Source: Mucilaginibacter sp. MD40 (lineage in GTDB: Bacteria; Bacteroidota; Bacteroidia; Sphingobacteriales; Sphingobacteriaceae). From it: a stretch of 64,000 nt of DNA. Of this stretch, positions 54,537 through 63,467 are shown in pieces. The notes under the pieces are model-generated. The model worked only from the letters and a program-made list of their open reading frames with translations. It made no database searches and was not told the DNA's origin. Made by a program: the position numbers and the translations under genes. The stretch covers positions 119,086 to 183,085 of the forward strand of contig NZ_NRSW01000001.1 of NCBI RefSeq assembly GCF_002288635.1, written 5' to 3'. Each line of letters starts with the position of its first letter. Positions within the stretch are counted from its first letter, which is position 1.

Positions 54537-55012
54537 TAAGTATAATCCTTTGTAAGATCCGCTGACTTGGTAACCGTAAAGTCTTTAATGTCTTCCTTTA
54601 CCTCTCCATTGACCTCGGCCTTGTAACTCACCTTATAAGCTGCGTCGCCCGGACTTAGGCATTGGATTCCTGCGCTGATAGTGGTAAGCGGTTTTATAGA
54701 TTCAATTACATATGTATTGGTACTTCCGCTGAAATTGTTTTTACCAAGACTTATCGTACTCTGGTTATTTTGTATGGCCCCATTTACCTTCCAGACTGTG
54801 GCATCAGAGGGGTTATTGGTTAACCCTACCGTTACAAATGATAGATAGGCTGATTCAGGCGCGCCGGTAACGATTATTGTAAACTTCGCGGTACGCCCTC
54901 CGTTTGAAGGGTTATTCTCATTACTGTCTTTTTTACTGCATGCCGCCAGTACCGAAATAAAGCCGACCAAAGTGATGGCCAGTAACAAGTATTTCAAATT
55001 TGTTTTTTTCAT
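54533..55012 (-). CDS. Lipoprotein of unknown function
   Basis: 159 aa from MKKTNLKYLLLAITLVGF, with the lipobox VLAACSKKD. The mature part is a beta sandwich (RTAKFTIIVTGAPESAYLSF, TYVIESIKPLTTISAGIQCL). An ATG 78 nt upstream is less likely. It is the first gene of the minus-strand secreted set that ends with the B3 lactamase. Confidence 0.55.
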   Translation of the reverse strand: MKKTNLKYLLLAITLVGFISVLAACSKKDSNENNPSNGGRTAKFTIIVTGAPESAYLSFVTVGLTNNPSDATVWKVNGAIQNNQSTISLGKNNFSGSTNTYVIESIKPLTTISAGIQCLSPGDAAYKVSYKAEVNGEVKEDIKDFTVTKSADLTKDYTY

Positions 55013-55180
55013 GGTTTTCAAGTTAGATGATAGATAGACTGCAAAACTATCGGTTATAAAAACTTCATAAAATCCCCCAAATGGTGGCATTTTATCTACC
55101 CATTATTAGGTATTTTTTGGCTATTGTTGGCCTTTTTTAAGTTATTAGGCAGATATTTGAAACACACCTGCTATGCTGCC

Positions 55181-57178
55181 ATGAAAACGATACTGTTATA
55201 CTTGTTCTCTTTTTTAACCTTTACCGCTTTGGGGCAGCAACAGGTACCGCTGAATGAGAAAAAGCATGTTGATAGCCTGGAAAACATATTGGTATCAGGA
55301 AGTAACGATAGCGTAAAGGCTGTGGTCAGCTTTATGCTGGTGGAGTACTGGAAGTTTAAAGATACCACCAAAAGCAAAGCCTGCTTAACAAAGGGTAAAC
55401 AACTTTCCGGAAACTCACCTTATTTAAAGGCCTTATCATACTTTTACGAAGGGCAATACTACTTTAACTGGAACACTACGAAAGCATCCGCGGCATTTAC
55501 CGAAGCGCAAAAAGCGCTCGCCGCTTTTCATACGCCACAAGCTTACGCTAAGCTGGCCGCAGCATGGTATAATTATGCCATAATGAACAGAGGTAAGGGC
55601 TATGAGTTTATAGCAAGCATCACCACTCAAAAGGCACTCCCCTATGCCGAAAAGGCAGGTGATCAATCGATGATCGCTTTTTATTATGGCCAGCTATCAA
55701 CTATTTTGATGAATAATTATCAGTTTGCCAAAGCTGATGATTACAATAGAAAAGCCATCGCTTTGCTGGAGAAGAAAGACCCTAAATCAACCAACTTGCT
55801 TTTTGCTTATTTGAACGGTGTGAGCATTAACTGTTACGCGGTAAAGTCTGCAGTTGCTAAACAACTACTACAGAAAGCCAAGGCCATGTTAGCGCCATAT
55901 CCGGGTTCATTAAACTACACTTTGTATTATTATAACGAAGCGCTGTATTATGCCACTATTCAATCATACAAAGAAGCTATTGCCAGCGCCGATAAAGGGA
56001 TTGTCCTGGCAACTAAATACAACCAGAAACAGTTGCTTCAGCAACTTTTGTTTCGCAATTATGAAGCTTATGTTTACTTAAAAGAATATGCTAAAGCCAA
56101 GGCTATTTTGTTGGGTATTGTGAAAGAAGGCACCATGCTGACAAGTGCGAATGATAAAGCGATGGTATATGGCGAACTGGCCAAAACCAATAAGCTCATG
56201 GGGAATTACCGTGACGCTTATGAATGGCAAAACAAACAACAGCTATTAACAGATAGCATGCAAAACAAGCAGTTGGGGCTTAAGATAAACGAACTGGAAA
56301 CTAAATACCGCACAGCAGAGAGCCAGAAAAAAATCGCTCAACTGCAGGCCAGGAACCGGCAGGCTGAATTACGAACAAAAAACGAAAAGCTGTTTAACTG
56401 GCTGCTTGGTTCAGGATGTTTAACCTTAGTGGCTATCCTCACCATGGTGATATTAAACGCGAAAAACAACCGTAAACTGGCCGCCCAAAAAGAGATCAAC
56501 TACCGCCAGCAATTGCTCGATTTGGAGCGTAAACAACAACTTAAAATTACCAAAGCCATATTGGATGGTGAGGAAAACGAGCGTGAACGGGTGGCTCGCG
56601 ACCTGCATGATGGGCTGGGCGGTATGCTGGCCGGCCTTAAAATAGGCCTTACCGGTTTAACCGGTACTAAACAGGATTTTGCTGATGATAAAGACCTGTT
56701 ACGCATTATTGGCCAACTGGATTCGTCTGTTACCGAGTTACGACGCATTGCAAGGAACCTGCTACCCGAAACTTTACTTAAATTTGGTTTGGAAGTAGCC
56801 TTAAAAGATCTCAGCGAATTTTATATGCGCGATGACCTGCATATTGATTTTCAGACCTTCCATATCAAAAAAGATATTCCTCTTAATGTACAGCTCAACA
56901 TTTACCGTATTGTACAGGAATTACTCTCAAACGCTGTTAAACATTCCGGGGCTAAAACTATTCTGATACAATGCAGCCAGAACGACGGTGTATTTTTCAT
57001 AACCGTGGAAGATGACGGAACAGGCTTTGAGCCTGAAGCGCTAAATACATGCAAAGGCATGGGGCTTGAAAATCTGAGAAACCGTGTTAGTTATCTGAAT
57101 GGAAAATTTGAGCTGCAATCTGTAATTAATGAAGGTACTATTGTTAATATAGAACTCAACACCAATGCCGATGCCTAA
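55181..57178 (+). CDS. TPR-containing sensor histidine kinase (NarX/DesK type)
   Basis: 665 aa from MKTILLYLFSFLTFTALGQQ, a signal peptide. Residues about 30-370 are TPR-like helical repeats in the periplasm. One membrane helix (LLGSGCLTLVAILTMVIL) and a coiled coil follow. HisKA_3 has ERERVARDLHDGLGGMLAGL with the phospho-His, and HATPase has IVQELLSNAVKHSGAKTI and MGLENLRNRVSYL. It overlaps the response regulator gene by 14 nt. Confidence 0.9.
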   Translation: MKTILLYLFSFLTFTALGQQQVPLNEKKHVDSLENILVSGSNDSVKAVVSFMLVEYWKFKDTTKSKACLTKGKQLSGNSPYLKALSYFYEGQYYFNWNTTKASAAFTEAQKALAAFHTPQAYAKLAAAWYNYAIMNRGKGYEFIASITTQKALPYAEKAGDQSMIAFYYGQLSTILMNNYQFAKADDYNRKAIALLEKKDPKSTNLLFAYLNGVSINCYAVKSAVAKQLLQKAKAMLAPYPGSLNYTLYYYNEALYYATIQSYKEAIASADKGIVLATKYNQKQLLQQLLFRNYEAYVYLKEYAKAKAILLGIVKEGTMLTSANDKAMVYGELAKTNKLMGNYRDAYEWQNKQQLLTDSMQNKQLGLKINELETKYRTAESQKKIAQLQARNRQAELRTKNEKLFNWLLGSGCLTLVAILTMVILNAKNNRKLAAQKEINYRQQLLDLERKQQLKITKAILDGEENERERVARDLHDGLGGMLAGLKIGLTGLTGTKQDFADDKDLLRIIGQLDSSVTELRRIARNLLPETLLKFGLEVALKDLSEFYMRDDLHIDFQTFHIKKDIPLNVQLNIYRIVQELLSNAVKHSGAKTILIQCSQNDGVFFITVEDDGTGFEPEALNTCKGMGLENLRNRVSYLNGKFELQSVINEGTIVNIELNTNADA

Positions 57179-57800
57179 ACTAAAAACCGCTATTGTTGAC
57201 GATCACCCGATTGTGATTGAAGGTTTGAAATCTTTACTTTCAAACGAAACGAACCTTAAGATAGTTGGTGGCTTCTATTCCGGTGAGGCGCTGTTGAGCT
57301 ATTTAGATAGCCATGCGCTTGACCTCATCCTTTTGGACATTACCCTGCCCGATATGAACGGGATAGAGCTATGCCAAAAGATAAAGGCGGTATCATTAAC
57401 TACCTGCATTTTGATATTAAGCAACCATACCGAACGCAGCATTATTATGCAGGCTATACAAAATGGCGCGAGCGGATACCTGCTCAAGAACAGTTCAATA
57501 GAAGAGTTACGCCATTGTATCATCGAAGCGGTCAATGGCCAAATCTGTTACAGCAGGGAAGTAATGGAGATCATCAGCCGGCCTTCTAAAAATGAACTAT
57601 TGGGCTCGCCAAGGCTCACACGCCGCGAAAAAGAGATACTTGCGCTAATAGCGGCCGGTAAAACAAGCCAGGTGATAGGACAGGAATTATTTCTGAGTCC
57701 GCTAACAGTAGATACACACCGCAAGAATCTTATCCAAAAATTTGGGGTTAAAAATGTAGCCGAATTGATTATGGTGGCAGTACAGCAACAGATACTATGA
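57165..57800 (+). CDS. NarL/FixJ-type response regulator
   Basis: 211 aa. Receiver: IVDDHPIVIEGLKSLLS, LILLDITLPDMNG (phospho-Asp) and YLLKNSSIEEL. LuxR-type helix-turn-helix: LTRREKEILALIAAGKTSQV and LTVDTHRKNLIQKFGVKNVA. A second ATG 6 nt later may be the true start. It is translationally coupled with the kinase. Confidence 0.93.
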   Translation: MPMPKLKTAIVDDHPIVIEGLKSLLSNETNLKIVGGFYSGEALLSYLDSHALDLILLDITLPDMNGIELCQKIKAVSLTTCILILSNHTERSIIMQAIQNGASGYLLKNSSIEELRHCIIEAVNGQICYSREVMEIISRPSKNELLGSPRLTRREKEILALIAAGKTSQVIGQELFLSPLTVDTHRKNLIQKFGVKNVAELIMVAVQQQIL

Positions 57801-57911
57801 ATGCTTTATGATTTAGCTACTGTTCTTTAATGATCCGGTTAGCATAAGCCAGCCACTATTATTTGGTTAACCATTAAGGATTTCCTACCTTAACAAACCA
57901 TTATTTGCCTT

Positions 57912-59063
57912 ATGAAAAACTTCTTGTTGCTTATTAAATCAGCTTTGATATTCTGCTGCTTGGGGCTAACGGCCTATGCCCAGGAAGCAAACAAACTGCC
58001 CGTTTGGGCATTGGGCGGTTTTGAGCGCGAAACCACACTTAACCCCATCATCTCGCCGGATAGCACTACACGCTTTTTTGACCCTGTGCTAAAAAAATAT
58101 GTTGGCTGGGAATCTAACGATACATTTAACCCCGGTGCGGCGGTGTATAAAGGCAACGTGGTGGTGCTTTACCGGTCTGAGGATAAATCCGGCGTTGGTA
58201 TCGGCTACCGTACATCGCGCTTAGGATACGCGGTGAGTAAAGATGGTTTGCACTTTAAACGAGATAAAGCACCGGTATTTTACCCTGACAATGATAGCCA
58301 GAAAAAATACGAATGGCCGGGCGGCTGTGAAGACCCTCGTGTGGCGGTAACTGCTAACGGCACCTATGTGGTGTTTTACACGCAATGGAACCGCGATGTG
58401 CCCCGCCTGGGCGTAGCGACTTCGAAAAACCTTAAACACTGGACCAAACACGGGCCTATATTTGAAGATGCCTACAACGGCAAATTTTTGAATATACCGC
58501 ACAAATCAGCATCTATTCTTACCCGGATAGTTAATGGCAAACAGGTGGTAGCCAAAGTAAAGGGAAAATACTGGATGTATTGGGGCGAGCTACATGTTTA
58601 TGCCGCAACCTCAACTAACCTGGTAGACTGGACACCCGTGGTTAACCCTGATGGTAATTTAACAGAACTTTTCTCGCCCCGAAAAGGCTATTTTGATAGC
58701 GAACTTACCGAATGCGGCCCGCCAGCCATCCTTACCGATAAAGGTATTGTACTGCTTTATAATGGTAAAAATAAAGCCGGCGACGAGGGCGATAAACGTT
58801 TTACCCCTAATAGTTATTGTGCCGGCCAGGGCTTATTTGATAAGAATGATCCATTAAAGTTTATTACCCGGTTAGATGTACCCTTTATGCGGCCAATGGC
58901 ATCATTTGAAAAAAGCGGCCAGTACCCGGCTGGTACGGTTTTCCTGGAAGGGATGGCTTATTTCAAGAAGAAATGGTTTTTATACTATGGCGCGGCAGAC
59001 TCCAGGGTATGCGTAGCGGTTTATGACCCTGCCAGGCCCGCAAAACCGGATCCTATCAATTGA
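57912..59063 (+). CDS. Secreted GH130-family glycoside phosphorylase/hydrolase
   Basis: 383 aa with a signal peptide (cleavage after AYAQ). A five-bladed beta-propeller is indicated by FNPGAAVYKGNVVVLYRSED, GGCEDPRVAVTANGTYVVFY and ECGPPAILTDKGIVLLYNGK, all typical of GH130. The family cleaves or phosphorolyses beta-mannosides. The exported form points to hydrolysis rather than phosphorolysis, which needs cytoplasmic phosphate. The response regulator pair just upstream may control it. Confidence 0.8.
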   Translation: MKNFLLLIKSALIFCCLGLTAYAQEANKLPVWALGGFERETTLNPIISPDSTTRFFDPVLKKYVGWESNDTFNPGAAVYKGNVVVLYRSEDKSGVGIGYRTSRLGYAVSKDGLHFKRDKAPVFYPDNDSQKKYEWPGGCEDPRVAVTANGTYVVFYTQWNRDVPRLGVATSKNLKHWTKHGPIFEDAYNGKFLNIPHKSASILTRIVNGKQVVAKVKGKYWMYWGELHVYAATSTNLVDWTPVVNPDGNLTELFSPRKGYFDSELTECGPPAILTDKGIVLLYNGKNKAGDEGDKRFTPNSYCAGQGLFDKNDPLKFITRLDVPFMRPMASFEKSGQYPAGTVFLEGMAYFKKKWFLYYGAADSRVCVAVYDPARPAKPDPIN

Positions 59064-59144
59064 ATAAACCTGCCTGATTGAGTTAATTGGCGATGCCCAT
59101 AATTGGCCATAAAACTATTTCACCTGTCGTTATGTTGCTTGAGC

Positions 59145-60659
59145 ATGCATCAGTCAGCAGTTACCCTCATTTTTCCACACCAGTTATTCAAGAAGCATCC
59201 GGCTGTTAACGCCGACAGCCCCGCTTACCTGGTGGAGGAACTACTTTTCTTTAACCAATACAATTTTAACAAGAAGAAACTGGTGCTGCACCGAGCATCC
59301 ATGCAGTACTATGCCGACTATCTGAAAGAAAAGGCTATTAAAGTAGAATATGTTGAAGCGACTGAAAAGCATTGCGATGTACGCAAGCTCATCCCCCATT
59401 TAGCTAAACAGGGTGTTACTACTATTCACTATGCACACGTGACCGACGACTGGCTGCAAAAGCGTATTACAGCAGCATGCGAAAAGGCGGGCATTACGCC
59501 AAAAGTTTATCGTACACCAAACTTTCTTAACAGTACAGAAGATGTAGCGGATTATTTCGACAAGCGGAAAACCTATTTCCAAACTGACTTCTACACGGCA
59601 CAACGCAAACAGCGCAATATTCTATTAGAAGGTAAAGACAAGCCCCTCGGCGGCAAATGGACCTACGATGTAGAGAACCGACAAAAGTTCCCAAAGAACG
59701 AAGTGGTGCCGATGCTAAACCCGCCAGACGATAACGAGTATGTTAAAGAAGCCTTAAAGTGGGTTGACAAGCATTATCCGGATAATTATGGTAACACCGC
59801 TTCGCCTTTCGGGAACATCGGCGGCTTTTACCCGGTTACCCACCAGCAAGCCGGGCTTTGGCTTCAGGATTTCCTGAAACACCGGTTTCAGAAGTTCGGC
59901 GTTTACGAGGATGCCATGGTCACCGGCGAAACTTTTTTGTACCACTCTATCTTATCCCCATTAATAAATACCGGCTTGCTGGACCCGCAGGAGGTGATAG
60001 ACAAAACGCTCGACCATGCAGCCGAGAACGACATCCCGCTTAATTCACTGGAAGGTTTTATCAGGCAGGTAATGGGTTGGCGCGAATTTATTCACCTGGT
60101 TTATGAGCGCGAAGGGGTAAAACAGCGTACCAGGAATTACTGGGGCTTTAAACGCCGCATTCCAAAAACTTTCTGGACAGGAGAAACCGGCATCGTTCCG
60201 GTTGATACTGTGATCAAGCGCGTGCTGCATACGGGCTATAGCCATCATATAGAGCGCCTGATGGTTATGGGCAACTTTATGCTATTGTGCGAATTTGACC
60301 CTGACGATGTGTACCGCTGGTTTATGGAAATGTATATTGATGCCTACGATTGGGTAATGGTTCCTAACACCTACGGCATGACCCAATTTGCAGATGGTGG
60401 TTTGATGATGACCAAACCTTATATAAGCGGAAGCAACTACCTCATGAAAATGGGTAATTGGCCAAAAGGTGACTGGCAGGATACCTGGGATGGCCTGTTT
60501 TGGCGTTTCATGGATAAGCATCGCACGTTTTTTACGCAAAACCCAAGGCTGGGTATGCTCGTGAAATCATTCGACAAAATGGATGAAACAAAAAAGAAAC
60601 GCCTCCTGCAAAATGCCCAAACTTTTCTAAGCGAATTGGATAAGCAGCTTCACTATTAA
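59145..60659 (+). CDS. Photolyase/cryptochrome-related protein without Fe-S cysteines
   Basis: 504 aa from MHQSAVTLIFPHQLF; a TTG upstream is less likely. It matches the bacterial (6-4) photolyase group (PhrB/FeS-BCP, DPRP): N-terminal alpha/beta antenna domain and a C-terminal FAD domain with GWREFIHLVYER, LMVMGNFMLLCEFDPDDVYR and YGMTQFADGGLMMTKPYISG. In PhrB four Cys hold a [4Fe-4S] cluster after this point; here the region reads NYLMKMGNWPKGDWQDTWDG and no Cys follows. It may still repair DNA with FAD only. Confidence 0.82.
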   Translation: MHQSAVTLIFPHQLFKKHPAVNADSPAYLVEELLFFNQYNFNKKKLVLHRASMQYYADYLKEKAIKVEYVEATEKHCDVRKLIPHLAKQGVTTIHYAHVTDDWLQKRITAACEKAGITPKVYRTPNFLNSTEDVADYFDKRKTYFQTDFYTAQRKQRNILLEGKDKPLGGKWTYDVENRQKFPKNEVVPMLNPPDDNEYVKEALKWVDKHYPDNYGNTASPFGNIGGFYPVTHQQAGLWLQDFLKHRFQKFGVYEDAMVTGETFLYHSILSPLINTGLLDPQEVIDKTLDHAAENDIPLNSLEGFIRQVMGWREFIHLVYEREGVKQRTRNYWGFKRRIPKTFWTGETGIVPVDTVIKRVLHTGYSHHIERLMVMGNFMLLCEFDPDDVYRWFMEMYIDAYDWVMVPNTYGMTQFADGGLMMTKPYISGSNYLMKMGNWPKGDWQDTWDGLFWRFMDKHRTFFTQNPRLGMLVKSFDKMDETKKKRLLQNAQTFLSELDKQLHY

Positions 60660-61022
60660 ACGCTATCCGCTTCTTTATTCTCAGTAAGTAAGGATGCTGA
60701 TAGTCCGGCGAGTCCAACGGCTAACAGTGTATTACGAGCCTGCTTGTTTTTGCTAAAGCCAAGCAACCAGGGCGATGCAGCCGCAAATATGCTTACGGTT
60801 AGGTCAATAGCTAAATGTGCTTTAAAAGGCAGGAGCTTTATCAACCCCCATTCTGCTTTTGTTAGCGCGGTATACGCCAGGGCACCACCGCCTAACAGCC
60901 TGCATAGCACTCTGGCTTTCTCATCTTTGTCAAAATCTGCTAACTCTGGCATTAGCGGTACCAACGCAGCATACATATAGTCGATAGCACCGTGCGCTTG
61001 TCTTGAAATTGGCTTTTTTCAT
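60656..61022 (-). CDS. SPW-repeat-like small membrane protein, N-terminus frameshifted
   Basis: The clear part is a 106-aa protein with helices ALAYTALTKAEWGLIKLLPF and LTVSIFAAASPWLLGF, close to the SPW-repeat or DUF-type integral membrane proteins. Upstream of its ATG (60976) the same frame continues without a start as ISRQAHGAIDY, which belongs to the family's N-terminus. An ATG at 61020-61022 in another frame would join it if one A were removed from the A6 run at 61014-61019. So the gene is either damaged, read by slippage, or carries a sequencing error. It overlaps the end of the convergent photolyase gene by 4 nt. Confidence 0.6.
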
Positions 61023-61073
61023 CGTTTTCACTTTTTAAATTAACCCATCGCTACCACCACTGGTTTTTAAAAT

Positions 61074-61099
61074 AAACTTTCAAAAAGTTTTGAAAGTTT
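61074..61099 (+). promoter_or_regulatory. Operator-like palindrome at the GbsR promoter
   Basis: A perfect 26-nt palindrome, arms AAACTTTCAAAA and its complement around AG. It covers the -33 TTG of the promoter below, so a bound regulator would block RNA polymerase. The GbsR/MarR-type protein encoded just downstream is the natural candidate. Confidence 0.65.
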
Positions 61100-61118
61100 A
61101 AAAATACACTTACCTTTG
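61090..61118 (+). promoter_or_regulatory. Promoter of the gbsR-like operon
   Basis: TTG, then 18 nt, then TACCTTTG, a full match to the TTG/TAnnTTTG pattern. The start codon follows the -7 element by only 3 nt, so the mRNA is probably leaderless. Confidence 0.65.
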
Positions 61119-61121
61119 TAC

Positions 61122-61628
61122 ATGCAATTACCAGAAGCAAAGCAAAAGTTTATAGAAACGTGGGGCAAGTTAGGTTCTGAGTGGGGTATTAACCGCACTA
61201 TGGCCCAGGTACATGCACTCCTGCTGGTAACGCCCGATGCTTTAACTACCGAACAGGTAATGGAGGAACTGAGCATCTCTCGCGGTAATGCCAACATGAC
61301 CCTACGCGACCTGATCGGCTGGGGCCTGGTAGAAAAGCAACTGAGGCCAGGTGAACGTAAAGAATACTTTTATGCCGATAAAGATATCTGGAACATTGCC
61401 CGCCAGGTTGCCAAAGAGCGCCGCAAGCGCGAACTGGAACCGGTATTGAAAACACTGGAAGAACTGATACAGGTAAAAGGCGATAAAAATGACCCGGAGT
61501 TTAAAACTTTTCATAAATCCATGACGGACATCAACAAAATGTCTAAAAACGCTGACCGTATGCTTGATACCATGCTTCAAGCAGATGAAAGCTGGTTTTG
61601 GGGATCGATATTTAAAATGTTCAAATAG
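61122..61628 (+). CDS. GbsR/MarR-family transcriptional regulator
   Basis: 168 aa from MQLPEAKQKFIETWG; a TTG 6 nt upstream is not preferred. A winged helix-turn-helix spans about residues 20-100: INRTMAQVHALLLVTPDALT, MEELSISRGNANMTLRDLIG and KQLRPGERKEYFYADKDI. The C-terminus is helical for dimerisation. GbsR-type proteins respond to small molecules such as choline in other phyla; the signal here is unknown. It heads a plus-strand set of four genes and probably represses it through the palindrome. Confidence 0.9.
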   Translation: MQLPEAKQKFIETWGKLGSEWGINRTMAQVHALLLVTPDALTTEQVMEELSISRGNANMTLRDLIGWGLVEKQLRPGERKEYFYADKDIWNIARQVAKERRKRELEPVLKTLEELIQVKGDKNDPEFKTFHKSMTDINKMSKNADRMLDTMLQADESWFWGSIFKMFK

Positions 61629-61698
61629 GACATTTTTTTTGCTCACTATATTTCATTTTTTACTGAAAATTCAAAATTTATAAGTAACACTATATATC

Positions 61699-62514
61699 AT
61701 GAAAACCCTTGGCAATTACACTATACTTTACGATGCCGAATGCCCCATGTGCAATATCTACACTAAAGCATTTGTAAAAACCGGTATGCTTGATAATACC
61801 GGCAGGGCGCCTTACCAGGAGTTGGCATCTGATGACTGCCCGCTCGTAAACCGCCAGCGGGCGGCAGATGAAATAGCACTGGTTAACCGCCAAACCGGAG
61901 AAGTTACCTATGGTATAAAGAGTTTATTTAAAATATTGGGTAATGCATGGCCGGTTTTTAAAGGCTTATTTAATTCCGCTCCTTTTGTTTGGCTAATGAG
62001 CAAAGTGTACGCTTTTATCTCTTACAACCGCAGAGTAATTATCCCGGCAAGAAACGAGAGTTATATTTACCAACCTACCTTTAAACTCCGCTACCGCGTA
62101 GCTTACTTGCTTTTCACCTGGTTTATTACTGCTTTTATACTTACCCGCTACGCACCCTTATTACAAGACATGGTGCCGGTTGGCGGTGTCTATCGCGAAT
62201 ATCTCATTTGTGGCGGCCAGATCCTATTTCAGGGTGGTATTATCAGCCTGTTGGTCAAACAAAAACGTTGGGAATATCTGGGTAACATGATGACCATTTC
62301 TTTTGCGGGTAGTATATTATTATTGCCAATTGTATTGCTTAGCGCTGCTATTGGCATGCATCCGCTATTCTACACCCTTTACTTTCTGTTGGTAGCCGGC
62401 CTCATGCTCCTCGAGCATATCCGAAGAAGCAAAATCATGGGCATAGGCTGGCGGCTAACCATTACCTGGGCAATTTACAGAGTAGCGGTGTTAGGTACTA
62501 TTTTGTTTATTTAA
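61699..62514 (+). CDS. DCC1-like thiol-disulfide oxidoreductase fused to membrane domain (DUF393)
   Basis: 271 aa. Residues about 6-115 are the DUF393 domain with the redox pair in LYDAECPMCNIYTK (CxxC). Four or five membrane helices follow (YLLFTWFITAFILTRY, MMTISFAGSILLLPIVLL and others). It may handle disulfides at the membrane. It lies 70 nt after the regulator gene and 10 nt before the epimerase, so it is part of the same operon. Confidence 0.8.
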   Translation: MKTLGNYTILYDAECPMCNIYTKAFVKTGMLDNTGRAPYQELASDDCPLVNRQRAADEIALVNRQTGEVTYGIKSLFKILGNAWPVFKGLFNSAPFVWLMSKVYAFISYNRRVIIPARNESYIYQPTFKLRYRVAYLLFTWFITAFILTRYAPLLQDMVPVGGVYREYLICGGQILFQGGIISLLVKQKRWEYLGNMMTISFAGSILLLPIVLLSAAIGMHPLFYTLYFLLVAGLMLLEHIRRSKIMGIGWRLTITWAIYRVAVLGTILFI

Positions 62515-62524
62515 TTCTATTATC

Positions 62525-63448
62525 ATGAAATTTGATAAGATCATATTAGCCGGAGGCGCCGGTAGCCTTGGCACTACACTGGCGCGTTATTATAGCGACA
62601 AAGCGCGTGAAATAATTATCCTAAGCCGCAAACCTAAAGCCGCGCAGGGTAACATACGCACCGTTGTTTGGGATGCCAAAACAGCCGGTGATTGGGTAAA
62701 GGAATTGGATAATTCAGACCTGCTTATCAACCTATGCGGAAAAAATGTGAATTGCCGTTATACCGAAAAGAACAAGGCTGAGATATTAAGTTCAAGGCTG
62801 GTGCCTACCCGTTTGCTTGGTGACGTGATAGGAAAATTACAAAACCCTCCCGCCCTTTGGCTCAACGCGGCATCAGCAACTATATACCGGCACGCTGAAG
62901 ACCGCCCTCAGGACGAAGAAACCGGTGATATTGGCTACGGCTTTTCAATAGACGTCTGCAAACAATGGGAACACACTTTCCTGGAACAGCAAACGCCTCA
63001 AACACGTAAAGTTGCGCTACGCATAGGCATTGTGTTAAGCCAAAACGGCGGGGCTTTCCCAGCACTTTGTAATTTGGTTAAGTTTGGTCTTGGTGGCAAA
63101 CAGGGCAATGGCAACCAGTATGTAACCTGGATACATGAGCAGGATGTAGCCGCCGTTACCGAATGGATCTATGATCATCCGGAATTGACAGGGGCCATTA
63201 ACGTAACATCACCAAACGCTTTAAAGAATACCGAATTCATGCATGTCATTTGTAAAGCTTATGGTATCTCATTTGGCCTGCCCTCTCCTAAATGGTTGTT
63301 AGAAATCGGCGCGGCAATCATCGGTACCGAAACCGAACTGGTGCTAAAGAGCAGATGGGTCTACCCGAAAAGACTTTTAGATAGCGGTTATCAATTTCAA
63401 TATCCAGAGGCAGCCCATGCTGTAAATGATTTAGTAAGTATATATTAG
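62525..63448 (+). CDS. TIGR01777-type NAD-dependent epimerase/dehydratase
   Basis: 307 aa, SDR fold. N-terminal Rossmann motif IILAGGAGSLGTTLARYY (near residue 6), LINLCGKNVNCRYTEKNKAE, then LRIGIVLSQNGGAFPAL and the C-terminal DUF1731-like part (LKSRWVYPKRLLDSGYQF). This is the YfcH/SulA-type family of unknown substrate. It is common in operons with DCC1-like proteins and SRPBCC proteins in Bacteroidetes. Confidence 0.9.
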   Translation: MKFDKIILAGGAGSLGTTLARYYSDKAREIIILSRKPKAAQGNIRTVVWDAKTAGDWVKELDNSDLLINLCGKNVNCRYTEKNKAEILSSRLVPTRLLGDVIGKLQNPPALWLNAASATIYRHAEDRPQDEETGDIGYGFSIDVCKQWEHTFLEQQTPQTRKVALRIGIVLSQNGGAFPALCNLVKFGLGGKQGNGNQYVTWIHEQDVAAVTEWIYDHPELTGAINVTSPNALKNTEFMHVICKAYGISFGLPSPKWLLEIGAAIIGTETELVLKSRWVYPKRLLDSGYQFQYPEAAHAVNDLVSIY

Positions 63449-63467
63449 TATTTAACTATTCCTTATC

